NCBI RefSeq assembly: GCF_011250565.1
Contig: NZ_JAANMS010000033.1
Coordinates: forward strand, 1-56,352
Reading direction: 5' to 3'
Length of the DNA stretch: 56,352 nt
Source of the DNA: Nocardioides sp. IC4_145
GTDB taxonomy: Bacteria > Actinomycetota > Actinomycetes > Propionibacteriales > Nocardioidaceae
Positions 36,689 through 45,530 of the stretch are shown here, piece after piece; within the stretch, counting starts at the first letter, position 1, and every line of letters begins with the position of its first letter. The notes beneath the pieces are model-generated. The model ran no database searches and was not told the DNA's origin. It was given only the letters and a program-made list of their open reading frames with translations. The position numbers and the translations under genes were made by a program.

Positions 36689-36713
36689 CTGCGTCGCAGC
36701 GGCCGGCGCGCGG

Positions 36714-37364
36714 TCAGACTGTGGCGTCGGGGAACGCGATGACCGACAGGAACCGGATGGGCAGCTCGACGAGGGCCACCGGCCCGTGGGCGCCCTCGCC
36801 GTCCATCTGCAGGGAGTCGCCGACCTCGAGCCGGTGGACCGACCGGCCGTGGCCGTAGTCCATCGCGCCTTCGAGCATATAGATGAACTCGGTGCCGGGG
36901 TGCTGGAATAGCGGGTAGGTCTCGCTGGTCTCCGAGAGCGTCACCATGAGGCACTCCAGGCGTTTGTGCTCACCGCGCAGCGAGCCGAGGAGCTGGTACT
37001 CGTGTCCCTCCTTGGTTCCCTCCCGCACGATCCGCGCCCCCGTTCCGCCACGCACGAACGCCGACGGGCGCTCGATGTCCGCGCCGCGGAACAGACTCGT
37101 GACCGGCACCTCGAAGGCGGTAGCCAAGCGAGAGAGCGTGGTGAGGCTGCAGGAGGTCTGGGCGTTCTCGATCTTCGACAGCATCGCCTTGGAGATCCCG
37201 ATCCGTGCGGCGGTCTCGGCGACGGAGAGGCCGTGCTGCTGGCGCAGGCGACGCGCGTTGTGGCCGATCGCCGTCTCCAGCTCGAGGTCGGCCAACGGCG
37301 CCGCCGGGTCCCGATCCCGCGCCGTGCCGGACTGGTTGCGCAGAAGCGGGGCGTCGCTCACCAC
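36714..37364 (-). CDS. XRE-type regulator with cupin domain
   Basis: A 216-aa regulator. The N-terminal helix-turn-helix is at about residues 30-85 (LRQQHGLSVAETAARIGISKAMLSKIENAQTS), followed by a C-terminal cupin (YPLFQHPGTEFIYMLEGAMDYGHG to GDSLQMDGEGAHGPV). This layout is common in regulators of amine and glutamine-family metabolism such as PuuR. It is the last gene of the leftward operon and probably controls it. Confidence 0.85.
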   Translation of the reverse strand: MVSDAPLLRNQSGTARDRDPAAPLADLELETAIGHNARRLRQQHGLSVAETAARIGISKAMLSKIENAQTSCSLTTLSRLATAFEVPVTSLFRGADIERPSAFVRGGTGARIVREGTKEGHEYQLLGSLRGEHKRLECLMVTLSETSETYPLFQHPGTEFIYMLEGAMDYGHGRSVHRLEVGDSLQMDGEGAHGPVALVELPIRFLSVIAFPDATV

Positions 37365-37410
37365 GCCACCGTACCGACCTGAGCGAGCCCGCCGGACCGG
37401 TCACCGCCCC

Positions 37411-37980
37411 TCACGGGTTCACTCCGACGACCACGCACGACGCCGGCGCGGCCACCGCCGCCAACGCTCCGGGGCGCGCGTCCGTCGCGAGGCAACCGGC
37501 ACCCAGCCGTGTGCCGCCGAGCGTCACCTGGCCGCGCACGACCACCACAGCGACCGTGTCGGGCGACAGGGGCAGTTCGGCTCCAGGGGCGACGGCGACG
37601 CGCTCGAGCCGGCCGGCCCCGCCGGTCGTGACCATCAGGTTGAGCACCTCGACGGCCGCCGCAGGACCATCGGTGTCGTCGACCGGTCGCGCGGTCACGT
37701 GCCACTCGCCGCTGTAGTCGACGACGCCGCGGGCGACCGTCCGCTCGTGCCCCGGTCCGAGCCGCAACCGGAGCGGTGGCCCGGCCAGGACCGTCGACCA
37801 CCGCCACATCCCCGGGAAGATCGAGAACGAGCAGGGGCCCGTGATGTCGGCGAGGCTCAGCCGCCAGGAGACCGCCTTCGTGCTGCTCGCGGCCGTGCCG
37901 GCTCCGAGCTCGCGAGTCCAACCCGCACCGTTGCGCCACGCGGTGCGGGGCACGTCGGCGACGTCGCGGACGGCCGTCAT
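37411..37980 (-). CDS. hutD: HutD/Ves-family cupin protein
   Basis: A 189-aa bicupin of the HutD family, with the characteristic start VPRTAWRNGAGWTRELG, SWRLSLADITGPCSFSIFPGMWRW and the Asp/Gly-rich loop before NLMVTTGGAGRLE. HutD proteins accompany histidine utilisation genes and are thought to bind formylglutamate-like ligands and limit pathway flux. No hut genes are seen here, so it may sense another N-acyl glutamate analogue. ATG 37980 overlaps the upstream stop codon. Confidence 0.82.
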   Translation of the reverse strand: MTAVRDVADVPRTAWRNGAGWTRELGAGTAASSTKAVSWRLSLADITGPCSFSIFPGMWRWSTVLAGPPLRLRLGPGHERTVARGVVDYSGEWHVTARPVDDTDGPAAAVEVLNLMVTTGGAGRLERVAVAPGAELPLSPDTVAVVVVRGQVTLGGTRLGAGCLATDARPGALAAVAAPASCVVVGVNP

Positions 37981-39185
37981 GGCGCGGGTACGGCCTCGGC
38001 GCCGGACGCGAGGTGACGCAGCGTCGCGACCAGGGCCGCCACTCCGGCCTCGCAGTCCTCGGGCTCGGCGTGCTCGGCGGGTGAGTGGGAGACGCCCGTC
38101 GGGTTGCGGACGAACAGCATCGCGGTGCGGAAGCCCCGGGTCGCGAGCACGCCGGCGTCGTGGCCCGCGCCGGTGCCGACGATCGGCACGCCGCCGAGCA
38201 GGCCCGCGAGCTCCTGGCTCAGGTCGGCGTCGAAGCGGGTGTCGGGGGTGAACGACTCCTCGACGGCGGACACGCCGACGGACTGCTCGAGCAACGGCAC
38301 CAGCCGACGTACGTCGTCCTCGTCCGGCCCGCGTGCATCGAGCCAACCACTGACCGACGACGGGATCGCGTTGACCCCGTTGGGTCGCACCTCGACCTTG
38401 CCGACCGTCGCGACGCAGCCGAGGCGTGCAGCGATCGAGCGCGCGGACGTCACCAACTCGGCCAGGGCCAGCATGGGGTCGCGGCGGTCCTCGAGCCGCG
38501 TGGTCCCAGCGTGGTTGGCCTCGCCCAGCAGGTCAAAGCGCCAACGCCCGTGCGGCCAGATCGACGAACCGACGGCGACCGGCGTGTCGGCGTCGAGGTC
38601 GCCCAGCAGCCGGCCCTGTTCGACATGGAGCTCCACGAAGGTGCCGACACGCGCCAGCGCCTCGTCGTCGCGTCCGACCTGGTGCGGGTCTCGGCCGGCC
38701 GAGACGAGCGCCTCGGCCATGGTGACCCCGTCGCCGTCCCTCAGGCCCAGCGCTCGGTCGGCGGACATCGCTCCGGACAGCACCCGCGACCCGGAGCACG
38801 CCACGCCGAAGCGCGCACCCTCCTCGTCGACGAAGTTGGTCACCGCCAGTGGTCGGGAGGGGACGAACCCGGAGTCGCGCAGCGCGGCGACCGCCGCGAG
38901 GGACGAAGCCACGCCGAGCGGGCCGTCGTAGGCCCCACCGTCCGGCACCGAGTCGAGGTGCGAGCCGGTGACGATCCCCGGCGCGGAGTCCGGGTCGCCC
39001 CACCACGCCCACTGGTTGCCGACCCGGTCCTCGACGACCTCGAGCCCGAGCCCGGCCGCGGTGCCGGCGAACCACTCGCGCAGCAAGGCGTCCTCGCGGG
39101 TCCACGCGAAGCGGCGGTAGCCTCCGGAGGCCCCGACGCGTCCGATCCCGGCGATCTGCTCGAGCAGGTCGGTGACGCCGGTCAT
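37977..39185 (-). CDS. M20-family amidohydrolase (allantoate/N-carbamoyl amino acid hydrolase type)
   Basis: A 402-aa dinuclear metallohydrolase. Metal ligands are His76 and Asp87 (GSHLDSVPDGGAYDGPLG), Glu121-Glu122 (DEEGARFG) and His187 (ELHVEQG), plus His in GTGAGHDAG near the end. The family cleaves ureido or formimino groups from amino acids. It sits between the FAD oxidoreductase (TGATG overlap) and HutD (ATGA overlap). Likely substrates are N-carbamoyl, N-formimino or N-formyl amino acids; an N-substituted glutamate would fit the operon. Confidence 0.85.
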   Translation of the reverse strand: MTGVTDLLEQIAGIGRVGASGGYRRFAWTREDALLREWFAGTAAGLGLEVVEDRVGNQWAWWGDPDSAPGIVTGSHLDSVPDGGAYDGPLGVASSLAAVAALRDSGFVPSRPLAVTNFVDEEGARFGVACSGSRVLSGAMSADRALGLRDGDGVTMAEALVSAGRDPHQVGRDDEALARVGTFVELHVEQGRLLGDLDADTPVAVGSSIWPHGRWRFDLLGEANHAGTTRLEDRRDPMLALAELVTSARSIAARLGCVATVGKVEVRPNGVNAIPSSVSGWLDARGPDEDDVRRLVPLLEQSVGVSAVEESFTPDTRFDADLSQELAGLLGGVPIVGTGAGHDAGVLATRGFRTAMLFVRNPTGVSHSPAEHAEPEDCEAGVAALVATLRHLASGAEAVPAP

Positions 39186-40366
39186 CAACGCATCTCGCCG
39201 GCGCCCACGTAGGGGTGCGGGCTGGTGAGTAGGCGGCCCTCGGCGAACCGCTCCAGCCGGAAGTCCGACGCCGGGATGTCCGGGTCGGTGCTGTCGCCCT
39301 CGAGCAACAGGTCGGCGACCAGGTCCCCCACGGCCGGGCTCATCTTGAAGCCGTGCCCGGCGAAGCCGGCGGCCAGCGTGAGGCCCTGGACGGCGGCGAG
39401 CGGCTGGATGACGGGGTTCCAGTCCGGCGGTACGTCGTACACGCCCGCGTAGGTGTGGGTCACCGACGGGTCCGGGAAGCCCGGGAAGCGGTGCATCACC
39501 TTGCCCGCGTACTTCTCGACGGTCGTGTCGCTCGCGACGTTCGAGTAGTGGTCCGGGTCGACGAACTTGTTCTCCGCAGCGTCGTGGTCGCTGTTGCCGA
39601 CGAGGAACTGACCGGCACCCTCGACCCGGCAGTACTGCAGGCTGACCAGGTCGGAGACGACCGGCAGGTCCGGCAGTGGCTGCCCTGCGTCCACGATGAG
39701 CAGCTCGGAGCGGTAGGCGTCGCAGGGGAAGTCGAGCCCGAGGTCCCCGAGGAGCTGCTTGGACCACCACCCGGAGGCGACGATGACGTCGTCGGCCTCG
39801 ATCACCTCTCCGGACGTCAGCTCGACACCGGTCGCCTTGTCGCCGGAGGTGAGGATCCGCGCCACCGGCGTGTTCTGGCGGATGCGGGCGCCGTGGTCGC
39901 GAGCGACGCGCCCGAAGTGCAGCGCGAGCTGGGTCGCGTCGGCGAAGCCGCCCCGCGGCTCGAACGATGCCGCTGAGACGTCGCTGGTCTCCATCAACGG
40001 CCACATCCTCGCGAGTCGGTCGACGTCGATCATCTCAGCCTCGATGCCGATCCCCTGCTGCATCGCGATGTTCGCCTCGAGGGCCTCGGCGTTGTCGTCG
40101 CCGACGATCACGCTGTAGCCGACCTGCCGGAAGCCGATCTCGGCGCCCAGAGCCTCCATGGTCGGGACGCTGTTCCAGGAGAGCTTCGCGATCGACGGCA
40201 CGCCGTAGTGCGCGCGGACGATCCCGCTGGACTTGCCGGTCCCGCCGCTGGCGAGGAGCCCCCGCTCGAGCACGAGCACGTCGTTGCTCCCGCGCTGGGC
40301 CAGTGCGCGCGCGATCGACAGTCCGATCAGCCCTCCGCCGACGACGACGACCTTGCGGGCCGCCAC
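39185..40366 (-). CDS. FAD-dependent amine oxidoreductase (sarcosine oxidase beta/DAO family)
   Basis: A 393-aa flavoenzyme from GTG 40366, one base after the upstream stop. The FAD site is VVVVGGGLIGLSIARALAQRG (residues about 5-25), followed by SSGIVRAHYG and the C-terminal AGFAGHGFKMSPAVGDLVAD of DAO-fold enzymes. It oxidises a secondary or tertiary amine to an imine that hydrolyses to an aldehyde and a shorter amine. With the glutamate-synthase-like genes beside it, an N-alkylglutamate is a natural substrate. A start at ATG 40420 inside the upstream gene is less likely. Confidence 0.83.
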   Translation of the reverse strand: MAARKVVVVGGGLIGLSIARALAQRGSNDVLVLERGLLASGGTGKSSGIVRAHYGVPSIAKLSWNSVPTMEALGAEIGFRQVGYSVIVGDDNAEALEANIAMQQGIGIEAEMIDVDRLARMWPLMETSDVSAASFEPRGGFADATQLALHFGRVARDHGARIRQNTPVARILTSGDKATGVELTSGEVIEADDVIVASGWWSKQLLGDLGLDFPCDAYRSELLIVDAGQPLPDLPVVSDLVSLQYCRVEGAGQFLVGNSDHDAAENKFVDPDHYSNVASDTTVEKYAGKVMHRFPGFPDPSVTHTYAGVYDVPPDWNPVIQPLAAVQGLTLAAGFAGHGFKMSPAVGDLVADLLLEGDSTDPDIPASDFRLERFAEGRLLTSPHPYVGAGEMR

Positions 40367-40367
40367 C

Positions 40368-41717
40368 TCAGAAACCCCCGCTCTGGCCAGGGACCCAGCT
40401 GGTGCCGGCGAGCGGAACACGGGCCATCGCTGCGGCCTCGATGGAGACCGCCACCATGTCCTCAGGCTCGAGGTGGGTGACGTGCGCCTTGCCGCACGCC
40501 CGGGCGATGGTCTGTGCCTCCATCGTGAGGACCCGCAGGTAGTTGGCCAGGCGACGGCCTCCCTCGACAGGGTCGAGCCGCTGCTGCAGCTCGGGGTCCT
40601 GCGTCGTGATGCCCGCCGGGTCCTGCCCGGCCTGGAAGGCGTCGTAGAAGCCGGCCGCCGAGCCGAGCCGCTGGTAGTCGTCCTCGAACCTCGGGTGGTT
40701 GTCGCCGAGGGCGATGAGTGCAGCCGTGCCGATGGCCACGGCGTCGGCGCCGAGGGCGAGGCACTTGGCGACGTCGGCGCCGCTGCGGATGCCGCCCGAG
40801 ACGATCAGCTGCACACCGTCCGGCTTCCGGTGCACCCCGAGCTCCTGCAACGCCTGCACCGCCTGCGGGATCGCGGCGAGGGTCGGAATGCCGACGTTCT
40901 CGATGAACACCTCCTGCGTGGCCGCGGTGCCACCCTGCATGCCGTCGACGACGACCACGTCCGCGCCGGCGTGCACCGCCAGCTTGACGTCGTAGTAGGT
41001 GCGCGAGGCGCCCACCTTGACGTAGATCGGCTTCTCCCAGTCGGTGATCTCGCGCAGCTCGTTGATCTTGATGGTCAGGTCGTCCGGTCCGGTCCAGTCG
41101 GGGTGCCGGGAGGCCGAGCGCTGGTCGATGCCGACGGGGAGGTCGCGCATCCCGGCGACGCGTTCGGAGACCTTCTGGCCGAGCAGCATGCCGCCACCGC
41201 CCGGCTTGGCCCCCTGCCCCAGCACGACCTCGATCGCGTCGGCTCGGCGCAGGTCGTCGGGGTTCATCCCGTAGCGGTTCGGCAGGTACTGGTAGACGAG
41301 GTGCTTGGAGGTGTCACGCTCCTCGGGGGTCATCCCCCCGTCGCCGGTGGTGGTGGAGGTGCCGACCTCGGAGGCCCCGCGGCCCAGCGCCTCCTTGGCC
41401 CGGCCGCTCAGCGCACCGAAGGACATGCCGGCGATCGTGACCGGGACGTCGAGCCGGAGCGGGTGACGAGCGTTCCGTGCGCCGAGGACCACGTCGGTGC
41501 CGCACTTCTCGCGGTAACCCTCCAACGGGTAGCGCGAGACCGAGGCGCCCAGGAACAGCAGGTCGTCGAAGTGCGGCAGCGCGCGCTTGGCGCCCCACCC
41601 GCGGATGTCGTAGATGCCGGTCTCCGCCGCCCGCTGGATCGCGGCGATGGTGGTCCGGTCGAAGGTCGCGGACTCCCGCAGCCCCAGTCGGGCGCGGTCG
41701 TTGGAGGTGGCCGTCAT
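40368..41717 (-). CDS. glxD: FMN-binding glutamate-synthase-like subunit (GlxD/MgsC type)
   Basis: A 449-aa protein equal to the central FMN domain of glutamate synthase. TIAGMSFGALSGRAKEALGRG, TTTGDGGMTPEERD, GQGAKPGGGGMLLGQKV and DVVVVDGMQGGTAATQEVF are the FMN and 2-oxoglutarate regions. It forms a three-part enzyme with the GXGXG and amidotransferase proteins. In Proteobacteria the same trio is N-methylglutamate synthase, which moves an amine onto 2-oxoglutarate or glutamate. The amine used here is unknown. Confidence 0.85.
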   Translation of the reverse strand: MTATSNDRARLGLRESATFDRTTIAAIQRAAETGIYDIRGWGAKRALPHFDDLLFLGASVSRYPLEGYREKCGTDVVLGARNARHPLRLDVPVTIAGMSFGALSGRAKEALGRGASEVGTSTTTGDGGMTPEERDTSKHLVYQYLPNRYGMNPDDLRRADAIEVVLGQGAKPGGGGMLLGQKVSERVAGMRDLPVGIDQRSASRHPDWTGPDDLTIKINELREITDWEKPIYVKVGASRTYYDVKLAVHAGADVVVVDGMQGGTAATQEVFIENVGIPTLAAIPQAVQALQELGVHRKPDGVQLIVSGGIRSGADVAKCLALGADAVAIGTAALIALGDNHPRFEDDYQRLGSAAGFYDAFQAGQDPAGITTQDPELQQRLDPVEGGRRLANYLRVLTMEAQTIARACGKAHVTHLEPEDMVAVSIEAAAMARVPLAGTSWVPGQSGGF

Positions 41718-41738
41718 GTCGTTGCCCTCAGCTGGTCG

Positions 41739-42434
41739 TCAGTAGGAGTTGTCGGCGTGGAAGTGGTAGAGCGTGCGGGCGGACCCGTAGCGCCGGTACG
41801 ACGACGGGTCGTCGTCGTAGCCGGCGGCCTTCAGGAGCCCGGCCAGCTCCTCGAGGTGCTCCTCGGTCATCGGCTTCTCGACGCAGTCAGCGCCGAGCGA
41901 CGCCGCGGTGCCCCGCAGGTAGATCCGGGCCTCGTAGACGGAGTCGCCCAGGGCCTCGCCGGCGTCGCCGCGCACGACCAGCCGGCCCCGCTGGGCCATG
42001 AAGGCGCTCATGTGCCCCACCGAGCCGCCGACCACGATGTCGATCCCCTTCATCGAGATCCCGCACCGGGCGCCGGCGTCGCCGTCGATGACGAGCAGGC
42101 CGCCGCGACCGGTGGCACCGGCGGACTGCGAGGCGTTGCCGGTGACCCGGACCGAGCCACTCATCATGTTCTCGGCGACGCCGGTCCCGGCGTTGCCGTG
42201 GACGGTCACCTCGGCCTGCTTGTTCATGCCGGCGGCGTAGTAGCCGACGTGTCCGTTGATCGCGACGGCGACGGGCGCGTCGAGCCCCACCGCGACGTTG
42301 TGGGCGCCCGCCGGGGCGTCGATGGCGAAGGAACCGGAGAGGCCGTCAGCGTGCAGGAGCTGGTTGACCTCGCGCAACGGGGTCACGGCCAGGTCGAACC
42401 GGACGTCGGCGGGAGTCGTGCCGGAGATGCTCAT
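41739..42434 (-). CDS. glxC: GXGXG-domain subunit (GlxC/MgsB type)
   Basis: A 231-aa protein made of the right-handed beta-helix GXGXG domain found at the C-terminus of glutamate synthases, with repeats such as NGHVGYYAAGMNKQAEVTVHG, GDAGARCGISMKGIDIVVGG and GDAGEALGDSVYEA. ATG 42434 overlaps the amidotransferase stop by 4 bp; the FMN subunit starts 21 bp after its end. It is a structural subunit of the three-part enzyme. Confidence 0.87.
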   Translation of the reverse strand: MSISGTTPADVRFDLAVTPLREVNQLLHADGLSGSFAIDAPAGAHNVAVGLDAPVAVAINGHVGYYAAGMNKQAEVTVHGNAGTGVAENMMSGSVRVTGNASQSAGATGRGGLLVIDGDAGARCGISMKGIDIVVGGSVGHMSAFMAQRGRLVVRGDAGEALGDSVYEARIYLRGTAASLGADCVEKPMTEEHLEELAGLLKAAGYDDDPSSYRRYGSARTLYHFHADNSY

Positions 42435-43342
42435 GCGGGGACGACCTCTCTGTTCCAGGCGTAGACGACCTCGGGCTCGGGCTCCCAGATGCGGGCGTGC
42501 TCGACGCCGGGCAGGTGCGCGAGCGCGCGGTACTCCGACGCCATCGCCACCCAGTCCTCGGTCTCGGCGATGATCGCCGGCTTGCAGGCGATCGCGTCGC
42601 GGACCACCGCGAACGAGTCGCGGGTGGACACCAGGAGCGTGTAGAAGCCGTCGAAGGTCCGGGTGAGGTCGGTCAGGGCGGTGGCGACGTCCTTGCCGGC
42701 TGCGAGCGCGTGAGCGACGAAGCGCGCGCCGACCTCGGTGTCGTTCTCGGAGTCGAAGGCGACGCCGGCCGCGCGCAGCTCGCGCCGGATCGTGGCGTGG
42801 TTGCTGAACGAGCCGTTGTGGACCAGGCACTCGCCCGGACCCACGGCGTAGGGGTGCGCCCCCGCGGCGGTGACGGCGGACTCGGTGGCCATCCGGGTGT
42901 GCCCGACGCCCTGCCAGCCCTGGACCCCCGCCAGGCCCCAGGACGCAGCCAGCTCCTTCGGGGTGCCGACGCCCTTCAGCACGGCCAGGTCCTCGCCGAA
43001 GCCGCCGATCAGCACGCCCGGGTAGAGCGCCTTGACCGCGGCGAGGAGCGCCTCGGAGGTGACGTCGGCCCGGACCAGCAGCACGTCGCCGACCTGCAGC
43101 ACGTCGACCGGAGCACCGACGGCTCCGCGGAGGGTGGTGCTGACCTCCTCGACAGCGAGGCCGGCGTCGACAAGCGAGATGGTGCACACGCCGGACGGAG
43201 CCCAGTCCTGGTCGCCGTAGATCGCGATGCCCGCGGAGTCCGCGCCACGGTCCTGCATCTCGCACAGCATCCCGGCGAGCAGCTCGCCGAGCCGGGGGTG
43301 GAGCTCTGGGTTGCGCAGGTGCAACCCGACGATTCCGCACAT
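42431..43342 (-). CDS. glxB: Class II glutamine amidotransferase subunit (GlxB/MgsA type)
   Basis: A 303-aa protein that begins MCGIVGLHLRN, so Cys2 becomes the N-terminal nucleophile after Met removal. VGHTRMATESAVTAAGAHPYA, CLVHNGSFSNH and ENDTEVGARFVAHAL are the glutamine-binding loops of class II amidotransferases. It releases ammonia, or in this family an alkylamine from a gamma-glutamyl amide, and passes it to the FMN subunit. It lies 35 bp after the synthetase gene. Confidence 0.88.
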   Translation of the reverse strand: MCGIVGLHLRNPELHPRLGELLAGMLCEMQDRGADSAGIAIYGDQDWAPSGVCTISLVDAGLAVEEVSTTLRGAVGAPVDVLQVGDVLLVRADVTSEALLAAVKALYPGVLIGGFGEDLAVLKGVGTPKELAASWGLAGVQGWQGVGHTRMATESAVTAAGAHPYAVGPGECLVHNGSFSNHATIRRELRAAGVAFDSENDTEVGARFVAHALAAGKDVATALTDLTRTFDGFYTLLVSTRDSFAVVRDAIACKPAIIAETEDWVAMASEYRALAHLPGVEHARIWEPEPEVVYAWNREVVPA

Positions 43343-43377
43343 GGGTGTCGGTCCTTTCCGGATGGAGCTTATGGGCC

Positions 43378-44700
43378 TCAGAAGGCCGTGAGGTAGCGGT
43401 CGGTCTCCCACTCGGAGACCGACGCGTGGTAGTCGAAGAACTCGGTGCGCTTGAGGGAGGCGAAGTAGTCCGAGACGCCGGGTCCGACAGCGTCCATGAC
43501 GCCCCGCACGACCGGGTCGGCCTCGAACGCCTCGACCGCGTGCAGCAGCGTGGCGGGGAACGGCGTGCCCGGCCCGCTGCCCAGCTCGCCGAGCACCGCG
43601 CCGCCGGCCACGCCGTCGAGGCCCGCGCCGAGAGCAGCCGCGATCGCGAGGTACGGGTTGGCCGAGCCGTCGCCGCCGCGCAGCTCGACGCGCTGGTCGT
43701 CCGGGACGCGCACGTAGTGCGTGCGGTCGTTCCCCCCGTACGTCGGGAGCTTCGGTGCCCAGGTCGCACCACTGGCGCTCGAGGCGACCGCCCCGGTGCG
43801 CTTGTAGGAGTTGACCGTCGGCGCGATGACCGCCTGCAGTGCGGTCGCGTGCTCGAGGATGCCGGCGACGAAGGAGCGCGCGACCTTGGAGAGCCCCAGG
43901 CCGTCGGCCGTGTCCTCGCTGCCGGGGAAGACCGGGACGTCGGTGACTGCGTCGCGCAGCGAGAGGTGCAGGTGCAGGCCCGAACCCGTGCGGTTGCCGA
44001 ACGGCTTGGGCATGAAGGTCGCGATCATGCCGCGCTCGTGGGCCATCACGTTGAGCAGGTAGCGCAACGTGATCACCCGGTCGGCGGTGGTCAGCGCGTC
44101 GGCGTAGTGGAAGTTCTGCTCGAACTGACCGTTGCCGTCCTCGTGGTCATTTGCGTAGTTGCCCCAGCCCAACGAGTTCATCGCGGTGCTGATCGCGCTG
44201 AGGTGGTCGTACATGCGCGTCACCCCGCGCGCGTCGTAGCACGGCTGGGACGCGGTGTCGTCGGCGTCCGCGGGCACCAGGGCTCCTGCGGCGTCACGGC
44301 GCAGCAGGAAGTACTCGACCTCCGCGCCGGCGTACGGTGTGTAGCCGGCGGACGCCGCCTGCGCCACCAGTCGCTTGAGGATCACTCGCGGCGCGAACGG
44401 CCACGGCTCGCCCTCGACGTGCGGGTCGCAGTGCACCACCGCCAGGCCCGGCTTCACGAAAGGGATCGAAGTGAAGGACGCGGGGTCCGGCACGGCCATG
44501 ATGTCGGGGTCCTTCGGCTCCTGGCCGATCGCGCCCACGGCGTAGCCGGCGAAGCCGACCCCCTCGGTCGACAGCTGCTCCACCGCCTCGACCGGCACCA
44601 GCTTGGCGCACGGCTTGCCGTTGAGGTCGACGAAGAGAGCAAGGATGAACGTCGTTCCTGACGCCTCGCACAGTCCGGCGAGGTTCTGCTGAGCATCCAT
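43378..44700 (-). CDS. Type III glutamine synthetase-like ligase
   Basis: A 440-aa glutamine synthetase family protein. The metal and substrate sites are GAEVEYFLL, ANDHEDGNGQFEQNF, PKPFGNRTGSGLHLHLSL, NSYKR and RVELRGGDGSANPYLAIAAAL. It is of the type III group (TIGR03105) that includes gamma-glutamylmethylamide synthetase. It joins ammonia or a primary amine to glutamate with ATP; the next three genes would transfer that nitrogen. First gene of the operon that ends at 36714. GAAAGGA lies about 11 nt before ATG 44700. Confidence 0.88.
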   Translation of the reverse strand: MDAQQNLAGLCEASGTTFILALFVDLNGKPCAKLVPVEAVEQLSTEGVGFAGYAVGAIGQEPKDPDIMAVPDPASFTSIPFVKPGLAVVHCDPHVEGEPWPFAPRVILKRLVAQAASAGYTPYAGAEVEYFLLRRDAAGALVPADADDTASQPCYDARGVTRMYDHLSAISTAMNSLGWGNYANDHEDGNGQFEQNFHYADALTTADRVITLRYLLNVMAHERGMIATFMPKPFGNRTGSGLHLHLSLRDAVTDVPVFPGSEDTADGLGLSKVARSFVAGILEHATALQAVIAPTVNSYKRTGAVASSASGATWAPKLPTYGGNDRTHYVRVPDDQRVELRGGDGSANPYLAIAAALGAGLDGVAGGAVLGELGSGPGTPFPATLLHAVEAFEADPVVRGVMDAVGPGVSDYFASLKRTEFFDYHASVSEWETDRYLTAF

Positions 44701-44991
44701 GACGTCGCAGTCCTTTCGTTCACTGCCATGATTCTGCGTTCATCAACAGTAGACGGATGCTCATTTCGACCGCGTTACATGAATCGCCGTGCATGTGACG
44801 TTTCGTCGACGTTGGACTGGACGCCCCGGGGCACGCCGGCACCGCACTGCGCCGGCGCCGATTGCCCCTCGCGCCCTCGAGGCGCGGCGGCCGGTGTGGA
44901 CCTCCCCACCCCCGGTGCGATTTACCGACGTCAGGTGGCCCGGGCGGCGTCAGCGGCGTCGTCCTTGCACAGCGGCAGCGCGTGCAGCTCA
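44701..44991. other. Promoter region of the synthetase operon
   Basis: No gene is seen in these 291 bp. It carries the possible GlnR site listed separately and ends at the decayed dehydrogenase fragment. Confidence 0.5.
44763..44799 (-). promoter_or_regulatory. Possible GlnR-type operator upstream of the synthetase gene
   Basis: On the minus strand GTAAC-N6-GAAAT (44778 to 44763) fits the actinobacterial GlnR half-site GTnAC-N6-GAAAC, and a second GTCAC lies 21 nt upstream (expected 22). The middle half-site is poor. It lies about 65 bp before the start codon. Confidence 0.35.
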
Positions 44992-45275
44992 CTAGTCAAC
45001 GGACAGATATTGCGTCTCCAGGTACTCCTCGAAGTCGGCCCTACTCGCGGCCGATGCCACCCTGCTTGACCCCGCGGAAGGGCGCCGGAGCATGCCGCGG
45101 CTGATCCCGACCATGCCCGCCCTGAGACCGCCGCTGAGCCTTGACGCCTCGCGAACTCGCCATAGACGTACGCGGCAAGCCCGTACTCGGTGTCGTTGAC
45201 CGTGTCGGGAAGGGAGTGGGGGCGCGCCAAAGGACGACCGGCGCGACCGGATCGAAAATCTCCTCCTCGCCGAGC
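44992..45275 (-). pseudogene. C-terminal remnant of a succinate-semialdehyde dehydrogenase
   Basis: Pieces in different frames read VNDTEYGLAAYVYGEFAR, AGMVGISRGM, PFRGVKQGGIGRE and DFEEYLETQYLSVD, matching in order the last quarter of the intact dehydrogenases at 24318 and 45531. At least two frameshifts and a stop are present and the N-terminal three quarters, including the catalytic Cys, are gone. It marks a past duplication or exchange at the module B border. Confidence 0.75.
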
Positions 45276-45530
45276 CGGTCAAGCTGGCTCAGAGCGGAGG
45301 CAATCGTCCTGCAACGCTCTTGCCAGCGTCCTGCGTTGTGCGGGGCTCGTGAACCGTGTCTTGTGAGCAGCCCGGCGGTTACTTAGGAAAGACGATGTCC
45401 TCTTCGGTGACTCACAAACGGTCACCGCGGCTTCGCGCGCTAGCTTGAACGTGAGGTCGTGCTTGCTCGGCGGACATCACTCCCGCCGTCACAGGGCTCC
45501 CGCCCGGCGGGGCGCCCAACATGGGCGGGG
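45276..45530. other. Intergenic stretch between the dehydrogenase remnant and module B
   Basis: No gene recognised. A GC-rich imperfect hairpin near 45507-45530 could end the module B operon, but the fit is weak. Confidence 0.3.

Noticed and set aside
37411..37980. Histidine utilisation locus, because of hutD
   Set aside because: No hutH, hutU, hutI or hutG is present; the neighbours are an amine oxidoreductase and glutamate-synthase-like genes.
41739..43772. A very long frame covering the GXGXG subunit and beyond
   Set aside because: Only the last 231 codons are real; the rest is off-frame reading of the amidotransferase and synthetase genes.
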